Shown: positions 1 to 9,229, numbered from the stretch's first letter. The stretch: 64,000 nt of DNA from CAUZJF01 sp965248605 (GCA_965248605.1 CBDFJV010000007.1:1302001-1366000), one strand, 5' to 3'. Notes: a model not told the origin generated them from the sequence alone. A program made the numbers and translations.

Positions 1-241
1 GACGCTGCTTCTTCGGTGAGCTCAGATCCTGCTCCAGGATCTGGTCCATCACACCCTTATATGGATCGAGCTTCGGTCTGCGAGCCGGTCGTTGCCGTCG
101 ATACCCTGGGGGCACGGAGTACTCGAGCATCTTGCGCACCGTGTCCCGGTGTATCCCGAACACTCGGGCCGCCTCTCGGACGCTCATCCCTTCGACGAAA
201 CAAGCCCTGCGAACTCGCAGGTACATCTCCACCTTGTACAT
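1..241 (-). CDS. istA: IS21-family transposase IstA, N-terminal part (cut by window edge)
   Basis: Reads MYKVEMYLRVRRACFVEGMS followed by a helix-turn-helix (VREAARVFGIHRDTVRKML), the typical IstA N-terminus that binds the terminal repeats. The ATG at 241 is used here; a TTG at 256 in the same frame is an alternative. The copy at 19503 differs by Leu for Ile in the HTH. The catalytic DDE domain would lie outside the window, so it cannot be told whether this copy is complete. Confidence 0.8.
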   Translation of the reverse strand, partial: MYKVEMYLRVRRACFVEGMSVREAARVFGIHRDTVRKMLEYSVPPGYRRQRPARRPKLDPYKGVMDQILEQDLSSPKKQR

Positions 242-249
242 CCAATCCA

Positions 250-283
250 CCTTCAATCAGGTTCGGTCGTTCCTGATTGAAGG
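250..283. promoter_or_regulatory. 12-bp perfect inverted repeat upstream of istA
   Basis: CCTTCAATCAGG and CCTGATTGAAGG flank a 10-nt spacer just upstream of the istA ATG; the same arrangement is at 19461-19494 in the other copy, where the right arm covers the alternative TTG start. It could be an operator for autoregulation or an mRNA hairpin masking the start. The repeat is seen directly; the role is inference. Confidence 0.5.
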
Positions 284-362
284 CGACAGGCGGTACAGTT
301 TTCAAGCGCCACATCTCAGCGCTCGACCGCCCAGGTGGTACATTATCTCTCCGCCCTTCACA

Positions 363-765
363 CCTATCGCTTGGCGAATCATCTCGACCAGCGCAGTGGT
401 CTCCATTCCGTTCTCTACGAACGTAGCCTCGATATCCCTGGCGATCTGTTCAGCGTCTACTCCCTCGGCGAGCCTGAACTGGTAGGTGGCGATTGGTACG
501 GGAAACGGTAGTGCCTCGTCTAAAGTAGCTTTCGAGATGATCATGCCCGCGACATCCTCTTCGAACGACTCGTGGATCACGTCGAGGACGCCCACGACCT
601 TAAGCTTGACTACCGCACCGCTCTTCGGGTCACGGACCTCCACCTCTACCGGGGTCATAGTGTCGTCGTCGTAGAACGGGGGTCCTTCGATAGAGAAGGG
701 TAGGAAATCCCTATCTGGGTTGGTACGAGTGCCCAGGATCTGACCTTCGACAACCGCCAGGTTAG
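363..765 (-). pseudogene. ABC transporter permease (FtsX/MacB type), downstream fragment
   Basis: This is the continuation of the permease at 2484-4066. After removal of the IS1380 element and one 5-bp duplication the reading frame runs straight on: ...VIDEPN then LAVVEGQILGTRTNPDRDF and on through FEEDVAGMIISKATLDEALP. The content resembles the periplasmic MacB-type domain between FtsX segments. The frame is broken again at 362 by the IS21 end, so the 3' part of the gene is missing. An ATG at 658 leaves a 118-codon frame that is unlikely to be a gene of its own. Confidence 0.75.
761..765. repeat. Target-site duplication GTTAG, left side of IS1380 copy 1
   Basis: GTTAG at 761-765 is repeated at 2484-2488 directly outside the two element ends. 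Removal of the element and one copy restores the permease reading frame. Confidence 0.85.
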
Positions 766-2483
766 CCCTAATCCACCGAAGGACGGCGTGTAGGAGGCCT
801 GCTGAAGAAACAAAAGGGTGCGCCTCTGAATCTGGGATAATGGTTTTGAAACAGAAAACCGGTCCCAGAAAAGGAGCACCCGATAGATGCTACCACGTAA
901 CCACCCCGACCGCATCCAAATCGCCTTCGACGACCACCGCCTGGTGGCCAATGCCGGGCTGATCCTTCCCGCCACCCTCGCCCTGCGCCTTGGCCTGCCC
1001 CAACTCCTCCGGAAGCACCTCGACCTCGGCGGCGCGCCGGGCCGGGCGAACACCGGCGACAAGATGATGACCCTGGTGGCCTCCGCCCTAGCCGGCGGAG
1101 ATTGCATCGACGACGCCGATGTGCTGCGCGCCGGCGGGACCGCCCGCGTGCTCGGTTTCACGGCTAAGGCTCCCTCCACCCTGGGCACCTTCCTGCGCAG
1201 CTTCAGGTGGGGCCATGTCCGCCAACTGGACCGGGTGAGCCGCGAGTTGCTGGCCCGGGTCTGGAAGGCCGGTGCCGGACCCGGCGACGCACCATTCACC
1301 ATCGACCTTGATTCGACGATCTGCGAGACCTACGGACTGGCCAAGGAGGGCGCCCGCCACCACGGCTACACCGGTGCGCGGGGCTATCACCCGCTGCTGG
1401 CCGTCGCCGCCGGCACCGGCGACGTGCTGATGGCCCGCCTGCGCGAGGGCCGGGCTAACACCGCCCGCGGCGCTGCCCACTTCCTGCGTGAAACGGTGGG
1501 GCGGGTGCGCTACTGCGGAGCCAGGGGCCAACTCACGGTGCGGGCCGACAGCGGCTTCTATACCCACGCCGTGGTCGCCGTCTGCCGCCGGATGGATGTC
1601 CGCTTCTCCATCGCCATCCGCCAGCGCGCCCGCCTGCGGAATCTCATCGAGGCGATACCCGAAGATGGCTGGACGCCGATTCCTTACTGGCTGGACGGCG
1701 CCGCCGATGTGGCCGAGACCACCTACACCCCGTTCCAGGCCGAGGCGGACGCCGCGCCGGTACGGCTCATCGTCCGGCGGGTGAAGCCGGCGCCCTGTTC
1801 TCAACTGGCTCTCTTCGCCACCTACAGCTATCACGGCTTCATCACCGACCGGGACGGGGAGACGCTGGAACTGGAGGCCGATCATCGCCGTCACGCCGAG
1901 ATCGAGAATGCGATACGCGACCTCAAGTACGGCGTGGGGCTGAACCATCTCCCCTCGGGCCGTTTCGCCGCCAACGGCGCCTGGCTGGCGGTACAGGTGA
2001 TGGCGCACAACCTGGCCCGCTGGACAGCCCGCATCGGCCTGGGTCAGCAGATCGTGACCACCAAGACCCTCAGACGACGGGTCTTTGCCTTGGCCGGACG
2101 GATCACCCGCTCGGCACGCCGATTGACCCTGCAGCTTCCCCGGCGCTGGCCCTGGGAGGAGCAGTTCAGCCGCGCCCTGGCCCGACTGCGAGCCATTCCA
2201 CTCCCAGCCTGACGGAGCCCGTCCGCCACTGACCCACCAGCCAACCCAACGTCCCCGCAAACTCGCGCCAGCCCAGTCCGCGAGCGCCTCTTGCCGTGTC
2301 CTATCCCGCCATCTGGCTCGCCACAGCCACTGTAGGCCGCCATCGGTGCCCCCAAAAGCGCCTGCAGACCGCCCGCCAACCTCCCGTCTACCCAAATTCG
2401 AGCCCGGATCATCACGCCTGTAACTCCCTCACCCCCTTCCGCTGTCCTCACGTCGTCCATCCCTGTCCGTCGGTGGATTCGGG
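766..2483 (+). mobile_element. IS1380-family insertion sequence, copy 1 (1718 bp)
   Basis: Bounded by imperfect inverted ends CCCTAATCCACCGA (left) and, reading inward from the right, CCCGAATCCACCGA, with a 5-bp target duplication GTTAG. It contains one long transposase gene. Length and sequence equal the copy at 26521-28238 apart from at least one base (C at 2330 against T in copy 2). The 1.7-kb size, single ORF and 4-5 bp duplication fit the IS1380 family. It interrupts an ABC permease gene. Confidence 0.9.
887..2212 (+). CDS. IS1380-family transposase, copy 1
   Basis: 441 residues, full length for the family. The DDE residues are visible: D140/D142 in the TIDLDSTICETYG motif, D221 in VRADSGF, and E338 or E340 in HRRHAEIENAIRDLKYG, followed by the family's LPSGRFAANGAWL segment and MAHNLARW. 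A Shine-Dalgarno-like AGGAG precedes the ATG. It catalyses cut-and-paste movement of its own element. The gene is intact and identical in translation to copy 2, so this looks like a recently active element. Confidence 0.93.
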   Translation: MLPRNHPDRIQIAFDDHRLVANAGLILPATLALRLGLPQLLRKHLDLGGAPGRANTGDKMMTLVASALAGGDCIDDADVLRAGGTARVLGFTAKAPSTLGTFLRSFRWGHVRQLDRVSRELLARVWKAGAGPGDAPFTIDLDSTICETYGLAKEGARHHGYTGARGYHPLLAVAAGTGDVLMARLREGRANTARGAAHFLRETVGRVRYCGARGQLTVRADSGFYTHAVVAVCRRMDVRFSIAIRQRARLRNLIEAIPEDGWTPIPYWLDGAADVAETTYTPFQAEADAAPVRLIVRRVKPAPCSQLALFATYSYHGFITDRDGETLELEADHRRHAEIENAIRDLKYGVGLNHLPSGRFAANGAWLAVQVMAHNLARWTARIGLGQQIVTTKTLRRRVFALAGRITRSARRLTLQLPRRWPWEEQFSRALARLRAIPLPA

Positions 2484-4066
2484 GTTAGGCTCATCTATCA
2501 CCTTCTGCCACAGCTCGTCTGCGGACGTGCCGTAGCCATCAGCAATCAGCTTCAATCGGTACTGGGCCGCCTTCAGGAAGGCCTCGTCGGCCGCTCGGAC
2601 CGGGTGGTCACTCCACTCCTGCTTGTCGGCGTCTACCTGTCGCGCCTCCATCTCGACCCGGGTGTATCCTCCGATCGCCTCCAAGTCCGCCGCATCGAGA
2701 TTCGGTGCATCTGCGATGGCCGTTTCAATGTCGTCGATCGGAGTACTGAGGCTAACGTCGCCTCTTACGTCCCAGCCTCCCGCCACTGTCTCGGGGTCAT
2801 TAGAGAAAGAAGTGCTGAAGCTCTCCGTGAGTACGGACATGACCATCATTGTGAAGATGACCAGCGCGAACATCGCGAGGGTCAGGCCGGTGCGGAATTT
2901 GGAGCTCATCGGGTAGGCCACGGCGGTCACCACGACGGGCCGCAGCTTGCCCATGCGACCGGTGGCCGACGTAAGCGCCTTCACGAGCAGGTCGGCGTTG
3001 TACATGATCGTCCAGACGGCCGCGCCGACCATGAAGATCCCGGAGACGAACATCATCTCGATGTCGCCTTCGAGCTGCCCGGTCAGCGGCTCTAAGATGT
3101 TGATAGGTGTTATCCAGAACGCCAGCATCACGAGTCTGGTGGCCGTGAACGCGACGCGGTCGATGGTCTGCGGTGTCATCGCGGTCCGCTGCAAAGCTCT
3201 GCGAGCCATGAGACCTACGCCGGCGATGACGAGAGACGAGCCTGCGGCGAAGGGCGCGTCGCGCTTTATCGCCAGGCCCCACCATATGAACCCGGCTCCA
3301 ATGATCACCGTAAGCCATCCCCGGAGTAGATAAGGCCAGACAAAGCGGAGCAACGCCGCGACGATGTCTCCTATCCAGATGGGAAACAACACAACCCAGA
3401 CGATCGCTAGGGCGACGTTCTTTAGAAAGCCGACCCATCGTAGTCGCACGAGAGAGAGGACGGCCCGCACAAGGAAGATGACCGGCCGCACGATTGCCTT
3501 CGGCAAACCGAAGAACCTTGTTGAAAACGGGGGCTCATAGGAAGGGATCAAGGGTTCGGGCAGGTCCCTGATGGCCATCACAATGTTAAGGCGGCTCACT
3601 CTGTTGGCCGAGAACGCCACAGTGATGAATGTGATGGCCATCCCCAGGCAGTAGGCTACGACGATGCTTCGCGGTTCGAAGTGAGTGACCAGGCGGAAGT
3701 CGAGGTCGAGCGATTCGAACAGCCGCGAGACGATCGCGACGATCAGCGCGCTGACTCCGAGGCCGATCACGACACCGACGGCAGCGGAAACCAGCGCGTA
3801 AGCGGTGCCTTCGTACAGAAACATCTGGACCAGGTGTCCCCGCTTGGCGCCGACCGCGCGGGCCATGCCCATCTCGGACCTACGCGCCGCGGCTAGCATG
3901 ACGAAGATCAGGAAGATCAGCAGGACGCCGACGCCGATAGAGAAGAGCGCCATCGTTATGAATATCGAGACCGTCCCGCTGCCGGCCTCGTCGGCTTGCG
4001 ACAGGAGGTCATGCTTGAAGTCGAAGACCCGGAACTCGCCGAGGTTCGCGGCTATGTCCCCTCGCC
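2484..4066 (-). pseudogene. ABC transporter permease (FtsX/MacB type), upstream fragment, truncated at both ends
   Basis: Open from just after a TGA near 4067, with ATG at 3953. Hydrophobic segments at the start (MALFSIGVGVLLIFLIFVML), then the FtsX signature EMGMARAVGAKRGHLVQMFL, a second bundle of membrane helices and the start of a soluble domain. Homologs are double-FtsX permeases of more than 1000 residues that work with a LolD-like ATPase in lipoprotein or drug export. The normal N-terminal helix and first periplasmic domain are missing upstream, where the frame meets a stop next to the 4082-4267 gene. Downstream it ends in IS1380 copy 1 (PESTDGQGWTT comes from the element). Not functional as it stands. 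Confidence 0.75.
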
Positions 4067-4081
4067 CTCAAGGGACTTACC

Positions 4082-4267
4082 TCAGAGCTTGCCTCTAATC
4101 CAGTCTAGGATGTCGCCCAGCATCATGCCGAGGAAGGCGATACCTATGAGGCCGATCGCCGTTGCGACCAGGCGGCTGTGATCGACGATCTGGTCGTAGA
4201 CGTGGATGGCTGTGAAGAACACGGCCAGGTCGACGGCTATGGTCAGCAGCGAGGGGAAGGAGCTCAT
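4082..4267 (-). CDS. Small two-helix membrane protein of unknown function
   Basis: 61 residues with two hydrophobic stretches (LLTIAVDLAVFFTAIHVY and LVATAIGLIGIAFLGMMLGD) separated by a short polar loop, ending DILDWIRGKL. Its ATG overlaps the stop of the upstream Nudix-like gene (ATGA), which suggests translational coupling. I do not recognise a family. The permease remnant starts within about 20 bp downstream. Confidence 0.55.
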   Translation of the reverse strand: MSSFPSLLTIAVDLAVFFTAIHVYDQIVDHSRLVATAIGLIGIAFLGMMLGDILDWIRGKL

Positions 4268-4971
4268 TTGGTCAGGTCCTGTATGGGCTGGCTGGTGCGA
4301 ATGAGGAAGGTGCCTGCCGGCGTCTTTGGAAACCCTGCGGCGGCGAGCAGCCTGACGACCTGGGCGGGTGAGACTGGGATCTGCCTCTGCTCGAGTTCGC
4401 GGGCGAGCTGGTCGGGGTCGAGTTCGTGCACGCCCTGGGCGGCCTTGTCGAACACGATCATGTCGACGAGCTCGCTAATCCTGTAGAGGTTGAGCTCGCC
4501 GGTCTGGTCGGGGATGAGGATGGTAGACTCCTTCATGGCGGCTCTGACCTCGTCCCTGGCATCGATTCGCTCGTAGGTGTTGTAGTAGCTCCTCGATGCC
4601 GAGGTGTCCCAACGCATGGTCTTCGAGGGCCGGCGGGCCCGTTCCCATGGGGGCAGGTGTCCGGTCGAGATGAGGCTGACGGCCGCGTAGACGGTACGGC
4701 CGCGGTTGGGAGTCCGGCAGTTGTAGACCTGTCGAACCTGGGCGCGGATCTCGTAGCCATCGTCCACCTTGGCGTCTGGCTTATCCGCCAGGACAGATGC
4801 GACGAATACGGGCCAGAGAAAGTCAGGATATATGAACGGGTAGTTCTTGGGCTTCGGCGTAGTGTGCCGGAGGTGGACCAGACCGATCTGGTCCATCACC
4901 CCTACCTCCAGGCCGGCTTCCTCCAGGAGTTCGCGCTGCAGCGTCTCCTCAAAGGTCTCGCCCTCCTCCAC
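4264..4971 (-). CDS. Nudix-domain protein, 5' end damaged
   Basis: The first residues from the GTG at 4971 read VEEGETFEETLQRELLEEAG. With the codons just upstream (CPGGR) they give a complete Nudix box (G-x5-E-x7-REUxEExGU), which hydrolyses nucleoside diphosphate derivatives. The expected preceding strand (RWSVVMRNIDGTHIL) is readable further upstream but in another frame, so there is a frameshift near 4988. In the Nudix frame a TGA near 5018 closes the upstream side. The C-terminal half (about residues 60-235) is an unrecognised, possibly regulatory domain ending in a region that could be a wHTH. Likely a pseudogene or a sequencing error; otherwise a truncated protein lacking the first Gly of the motif. 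Confidence 0.6.
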   Translation of the reverse strand: MEEGETFEETLQRELLEEAGLEVGVMDQIGLVHLRHTTPKPKNYPFIYPDFLWPVFVASVLADKPDAKVDDGYEIRAQVRQVYNCRTPNRGRTVYAAVSLISTGHLPPWERARRPSKTMRWDTSASRSYYNTYERIDARDEVRAAMKESTILIPDQTGELNLYRISELVDMIVFDKAAQGVHELDPDQLARELEQRQIPVSPAQVVRLLAAAGFPKTPAGTFLIRTSQPIQDLTK

Positions 4972-5155
4972 GCGACCGCCGGGGCAGGATGTGAGTGCCG
5001 TCGATGTTGCGCATCACCACCGACCAACGCCACCCACCTCCTCCGGGCTATCTCGACCATGCGCTCTCGCCTCAGACACGCCGCCTAGCGAGGAACACCG
5101 ACGAAGGCCACCACGCACAGCGCACCAGCCAGGGAGAGTCTCCCCGGCTGCTCGC

Positions 5156-6318
5156 TCACCGGGCTGAGCTGCTCTCATAGGGAGTAATTACTACTGTGGG
5201 CGCCGGTTTGTGTTGAACGACGACTCCAACGGCGTCGACCGGGATGCCCAGTTGGGGAAGGAGCACCGGCAGAGCCTTCACCGTACCCTCCAGATCATAT
5301 GTCGACACGTGGATCGTCGTACGGTAGTCCTTCGGGTGGATTGACATCGCCCCCGGGCGTCGTACCGCCTCCGGCACCTCCGGCAGAGGGTAGACCGCCT
5401 CCCCGCCACCAGCGTATGACTCCCGATTCTCTCCCACCCTCGACCACCGGATACCGATCGTGTTGCCTGGGGCGTAGGCGAACCGGTCGAGGACCACCGA
5501 CCACCGCCAAAGCTCCTCGTAGTCGTACTTCACGGGGATTATCACGATGGCGTCGTCGGCATACTTCTGATATTGCCGGTGAAGCTCCTCCCTGGCTGCC
5601 GCGATCTTCGCCTCCTGACCGGAAGGCGCCTTCACCTGGACGTAGGACCTCTTAAGACCCGCGTCATTCCAACCCGCTATGCCGAGGTCCGGGTGCAACT
5701 TCCACATACCGCAGTTATCGTCGTCGGTCCTGAGCTCCCAGTTGCACTTGAGCTCTGGGAATCTTGTCGTATCGACGTCCGACACGTCGAAGCCGCCGGG
5801 CACCGTCGTCCCGCCTTCATCCACGTGCGGGACGATGGTCCGCGACGGCCAAAGCTCACGGTACGACGCCCAGCCGCGATGGGTGCGCCTGGCCCCGGCA
5901 CCACCAGGCCGCAGCTCGATATTGTCATATACCTCCGACACCGGCAGAAGGCCGGCGCCGTGTTGATTTCGTAGTATTCCCGGATAGCAGCCGCTATCAT
6001 AGTACTTGCACGCGCGGCCGCCACCCCTCTCGACCTCCTGTCTCGCCTTCCCCTTGATGTAGTCGGTGTAGGATACGGTGTACTCGTCGGTCGTGGCGCC
6101 GGCACCGTCGGGAGCACCGGTGGCCCTATGGGAGATTGAGTCGGCTTCGGCTGGGCCGTACTCGTAGCTACCGGGGTCGGGGTCGGCTGAGGTGTACTCG
6201 TAGCTACCAGAGCCGGGGTCGGCTTCGGGTCGTCTGAGCATGACGTTAGCAAGACTGCGACCGCCAGCGCCAGGCCGACCAACGCCACCCACCGCCTCCT
6301 CCGGGCTATCTCGACCAT
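5156..6318 (-). pseudogene. Lipoprotein paralog A, frameshifted by an internal deletion
   Basis: The N-terminus (ATG at 6318) is a lipoprotein signal peptide ending LLTSC, then a Pro/Thr-rich linker, as in paralog B. Near 6065 the frame changes: the linker is joined directly to IKGKARQEVERGGGRACKY. Against paralog C a 190-bp segment (8736-8926 equivalent) is missing between two GTCG tetranucleotides, which is not a multiple of three. The remaining C-terminal part is closely similar to the other two copies but ends ITPYESSSAR because the stop codon of B/C is altered. Function of the family is unknown; surface attachment is inferred. Confidence 0.8.
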
Positions 6319-6430
6319 GCGCTCTCGCCTCAGACACGCCGCCTAGCGAGGAACACCGACGAAGACCACCACGCACAGCGCACCAGCCAGGGAGAGTCTC
6401 CCCGGCTGCTCGCTCACCGGGCTGAGCTGC

Positions 6431-7747
6431 TCACTCGGGAGTAATTACCCCTGTGGGCCCGGGTTTGTACTCAATAACCACTCCCACGGCGTCGACGGGG
6501 ATTCCCAGCTGGGGCAGGAGCACCGGCAGAGCCTTCACCGTACGCTCCAGATCATACGTCATCACGTGGATCGTCGTACGCTCGTCCTTCGGGTGGATTG
6601 AGATCGCCCCGGGGCGTCGCACCGCCTCCGGCAGCTCCGGCAGCGGGTAGACCGCCTCTCCACCGTGTCCGTACGACTCCCGATTCTCTCCCACCCTCGA
6701 CCACCGGATACCGATCGTGTTGCCCGGGGCGTAGGCGAAACGGTCGAGGATCACAGACCAACGCCACAACTCCTCGTAGTCGTACTTCACAGGGATGATC
6801 ACCAACCGGGAACCGCCATCGTAGTCGTAACGGCGAATCAACTCCTCCCTAGCACTTTTGACGTTCGCCTCCTGGCCGGGCGGCGCCTTCACCTGATAGT
6901 ACGCCACGTTGCCACCCCGGTTCCAACCAACAATGCCGAGGCCCGGGTGCAGCTTCCACATACCGCAGTTACCGTCGTCGGTCCTGAGCTCCCAGTTGCA
7001 CTTGAGCTCTGGGAATCTTGTCGTATCGACGTCCGACACGTCGAAGCTGCCGGGCACCGTCGTCCCGCCTTCATCCACGTACGGTACGATGATCCGCGAC
7101 GGCCAAAGCTCACGGTACGACGCCCAGCCGCGATGCGAGCGCCTGGCCTCGGAACCGCCAGGCCGCAGCTCGATATTGTCATATACCTCCGACAACGGCA
7201 GGAGACCTTCTCTCAGGATTCCGACATCACAGCCATCAATGCCGTACTTGCACGCGCGGCCGCCACCCCTCTCGACCTCCTGTCTCGCCTTCCCCTTGAT
7301 GTAGTCGTACACCTCGTCCGACGCTCGCTCGGCCTGCGCCAGGTAGAGATAGAGGGAGGTGCCCGCCCGGTAGACGGCCTCGACCTCGATGATCCTCTCA
7401 TTGTGCGCACCCTGGAGCACCGTGCAGTGGACCGGGTCCTGGGACAGCGCACCGCCGAAGCAGTCGCGGACCGTCTGAGGAGGCCTCGGTGGGGTGGACG
7501 GGGGCGGTGTACTCGTCGGTCGTGGCGCCGGCACCGTCGGGAGCACCGGTGGCCCTATGGGAGATTGAGTCGGCTTCGGCTGGGCCGTACTCGTAGCTAC
7601 TGGGGTCGGGGTCGGCTGAGGTGTACTCGTAGCTACCAGAGCCGGGGTCGGCTTCGGGTCGTCTGAGCATGACGTTAGCAAGACTGCGACCGCCAGCGCC
7701 AGGCCGACCAACGCCACCCACCGCCTCCTCCGGGCTATCTCGACCAT
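6431..7747 (-). CDS. Lipoprotein paralog B, unknown function
   Basis: 438 residues. Signal peptide with lipobox LLTSC (about residues 1-27), a low-complexity Thr/Pro linker (about 28-85), then a soluble domain of about 350 residues with several Cys (VRDCFGG, CTVLQG, ACKYGIDGC, LKCNWEL, NCGMW) that could form disulphides. The C-terminus (ALPVLLPQLGIPVDAVGVVI) suggests an alpha/beta fold. No known family is recognised. It is the middle of three tandem paralogs transcribed in the same direction; the start has a GAGGCGAG purine stretch just upstream. Confidence 0.8.
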   Translation of the reverse strand: MVEIARRRRWVALVGLALAVAVLLTSCSDDPKPTPALVATSTPQPTPTPVATSTAQPKPTQSPIGPPVLPTVPAPRPTSTPPPSTPPRPPQTVRDCFGGALSQDPVHCTVLQGAHNERIIEVEAVYRAGTSLYLYLAQAERASDEVYDYIKGKARQEVERGGGRACKYGIDGCDVGILREGLLPLSEVYDNIELRPGGSEARRSHRGWASYRELWPSRIIVPYVDEGGTTVPGSFDVSDVDTTRFPELKCNWELRTDDGNCGMWKLHPGLGIVGWNRGGNVAYYQVKAPPGQEANVKSAREELIRRYDYDGGSRLVIIPVKYDYEELWRWSVILDRFAYAPGNTIGIRWSRVGENRESYGHGGEAVYPLPELPEAVRRPGAISIHPKDERTTIHVMTYDLERTVKALPVLLPQLGIPVDAVGVVIEYKPGPTGVITPE

Positions 7748-7859
7748 GCGCTCTCGCCTCAGACACGCCGCCTAGCGAGGAACACCGACGAAGACCACCA
7801 CGCACAGCGCACCAGCCAGGGAGAGTCTCCCCGGCTGCTCGCTCACCGGGCTGAGCTGC

Positions 7860-9170
7860 TCACTCGGGAGTAATTACCCCTGTGGGCCCGGGTTTGTACT
7901 CAATAACCACTCCCACGGCGTCGACGGGGATCCCCAGCTGGGGCAGGAGCACCGGCAGAGCCTTCACCGTACGCTCCAGATCATACGTCATCACGTGGAT
8001 CGTCGTACGGTAGTCCTTCGGGTGGATTGAGATCGCCCCGGGGCGTCGCACCGCCTCCGGCAGCTCCGGCAGAGGGTAGACCGCCTCTCCACCGTGTCCG
8101 TACGACTCCCGATTCTCTCCCACCCTCGACCACCGGATACCGATCGTGTTGCCCGGGGCGTAGGCGAAACGGTCGAGGATCACAGACCAACGCCACAACT
8201 CCTCGTAGTCGTACTTCACAGGGATGATCACGATGGCGTCGTCGGCATACTTCTGATATTGCCGGTGAAGCTCCTCCCTAGCAGCCGCGATCTTCGCCTC
8301 CTGACCGGAAGGCGCCTTCACCTGGACGTAGGACCTCTTAAGACCCGCGTCATTCCAACCCGCTATGCCGAGGTCCTGGTGCAACTTCCACATACCGCAG
8401 TTATCGTCGTCGGTCCTGAGCTCCCAGTTGCACTTGAGCTCTGGGAATCTTGTCGTATCGACGTCCGACACGTCGAAGCCGCCGGGCACCGTCGTCCCGC
8501 CTTCATCCACGTACGGGACGATGATCCGCGACGGCCAAAGCTCACGGTACGACGCCCAGCCGCGATGCGAGCGCCTGGCCCTGGCACCCCCAGGACGCAG
8601 CTCGATATTGTCATATACCTCCGACAACGGCAGAAGGCCACCTCTCAGTATTCCGACATCACAGCCATCAATGCCGTACTTGCACGCGCGGCCGCCACCC
8701 CTCTCGACCTCCTGTCTCGCCTTCCCCTTGATGTAGTCGTACACCTCGTCCGACGCTCGCTCGGCCTGCGCCAGGTAGAGATAGAGGGAGGTGCCCGCCC
8801 GGTAGACGGCCTCGACCTCGATGATCCTCTCATTGTGCGCGCCCTGGAGCACCGTGCAGTGGATCGGGTCCTGGGACAGCGCCCCGCCGAAGCAGTCGCG
8901 GACCGTCTGAGGTATGGGCCTGGCCGTCGGTGTAGGATACGGTGTACTCGTCGGTCGTGGCGCCGGCACCGTCGGGAGCACCGGTGGCCCTATGGGAGAT
9001 TGAGTCGGCTTCGGCTGGGCCGTACTCGTAGATACCGGTGCAGGCGTCTCCCTCTGGTCGGTGCCGGCGGCCGGAGCCGCGGAACAGGCGGTCAGCCATA
9101 CGGCGGCCACCGCACCCGCGAGCAGCACCGTGACTACCGATACCCTCCGCTCGTACGTGCGCTCTCCCAT
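7860..9170 (-). CDS. Lipoprotein paralog C, unknown function
   Basis: The start at 9170 (MGERTYERRVSVVTVLLAGA) is preferred over the ATG at 9233 because a strong GGGGAGG lies about 8 nt upstream and it opens a proper signal peptide with lipobox LTAC. The mature part is nearly the same as paralog B, and in the region 8223-8360 closer to paralog A (YADDAIVIIPVKYDYEE, GWNDAGLKRSYVQ). Its signal peptide is unrelated to that of A and B, so the N-terminus has been exchanged during duplication. The ATG at 9233 overlaps the TGA that once ended the upstream FN3 protein. Confidence 0.8.
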   Translation of the reverse strand: MGERTYERRVSVVTVLLAGAVAAVWLTACSAAPAAGTDQRETPAPVSTSTAQPKPTQSPIGPPVLPTVPAPRPTSTPYPTPTARPIPQTVRDCFGGALSQDPIHCTVLQGAHNERIIEVEAVYRAGTSLYLYLAQAERASDEVYDYIKGKARQEVERGGGRACKYGIDGCDVGILRGGLLPLSEVYDNIELRPGGARARRSHRGWASYRELWPSRIIVPYVDEGGTTVPGGFDVSDVDTTRFPELKCNWELRTDDDNCGMWKLHQDLGIAGWNDAGLKRSYVQVKAPSGQEAKIAAAREELHRQYQKYADDAIVIIPVKYDYEELWRWSVILDRFAYAPGNTIGIRWSRVGENRESYGHGGEAVYPLPELPEAVRRPGAISIHPKDYRTTIHVMTYDLERTVKALPVLLPQLGIPVDAVGVVIEYKPGPTGVITPE

Positions 9171-9229
9171 TCTTATGCCTCCCCACGGTCCGGCGACTTC
9201 CGCCAGACATCCTACATAACTACTAACGC

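Larger units (their letters stand above)
1..362 (-). mobile_element. IS21-family element, left end (partial, runs off window)
   Basis: The reverse complement of this stretch matches 19382-19744 almost base for base and carries the 5' end of an istA transposase gene. The match stops at a TGTGAAGGG end (position 362); outside it the two loci differ. In the second copy two direct repeats TGTACCACCTG and TGTACCGCCTG lie inside the end, as expected for the multiple terminal repeats of IS21 elements. Here the element sits inside the coding frame of an ABC permease. The other end is outside the window, so target duplication cannot be checked. Confidence 0.8.
5021..7859 (-). repeat. Tandem duplication carrying lipoprotein genes
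   Basis: The block from a lipoprotein stop, through an approximately 112-bp spacer, to the next start and signal peptide is repeated head to tail: spacers at 5061-5155, 6319-6430 and 7748-7859 are nearly identical. The leftmost unit retains only the start of a signal peptide (MVEIARRRWVALVG, 5060 down to about 5021) before the sequence changes to the Nudix gene. Unit lengths are about 1.26 and 1.43 kb; most of the difference is a deletion in the 5156-6318 copy. Confidence 0.85.

Noticed and set aside
1088..2395. 435-codon minus-strand frame inside IS1380 copy 1 (and 26843-28150 in copy 2)
   Set aside because: Fully antisense to the transposase with Gly/Arg/His-rich composition and no family resemblance; a shadow frame of GC-rich DNA.
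2448..2483. Protein end PESTDGQGWTT as part of the permease and of the Gfo/Idh/MocA enzyme
   Set aside because: Both come from the same IS1380 right end read through; not native sequence.
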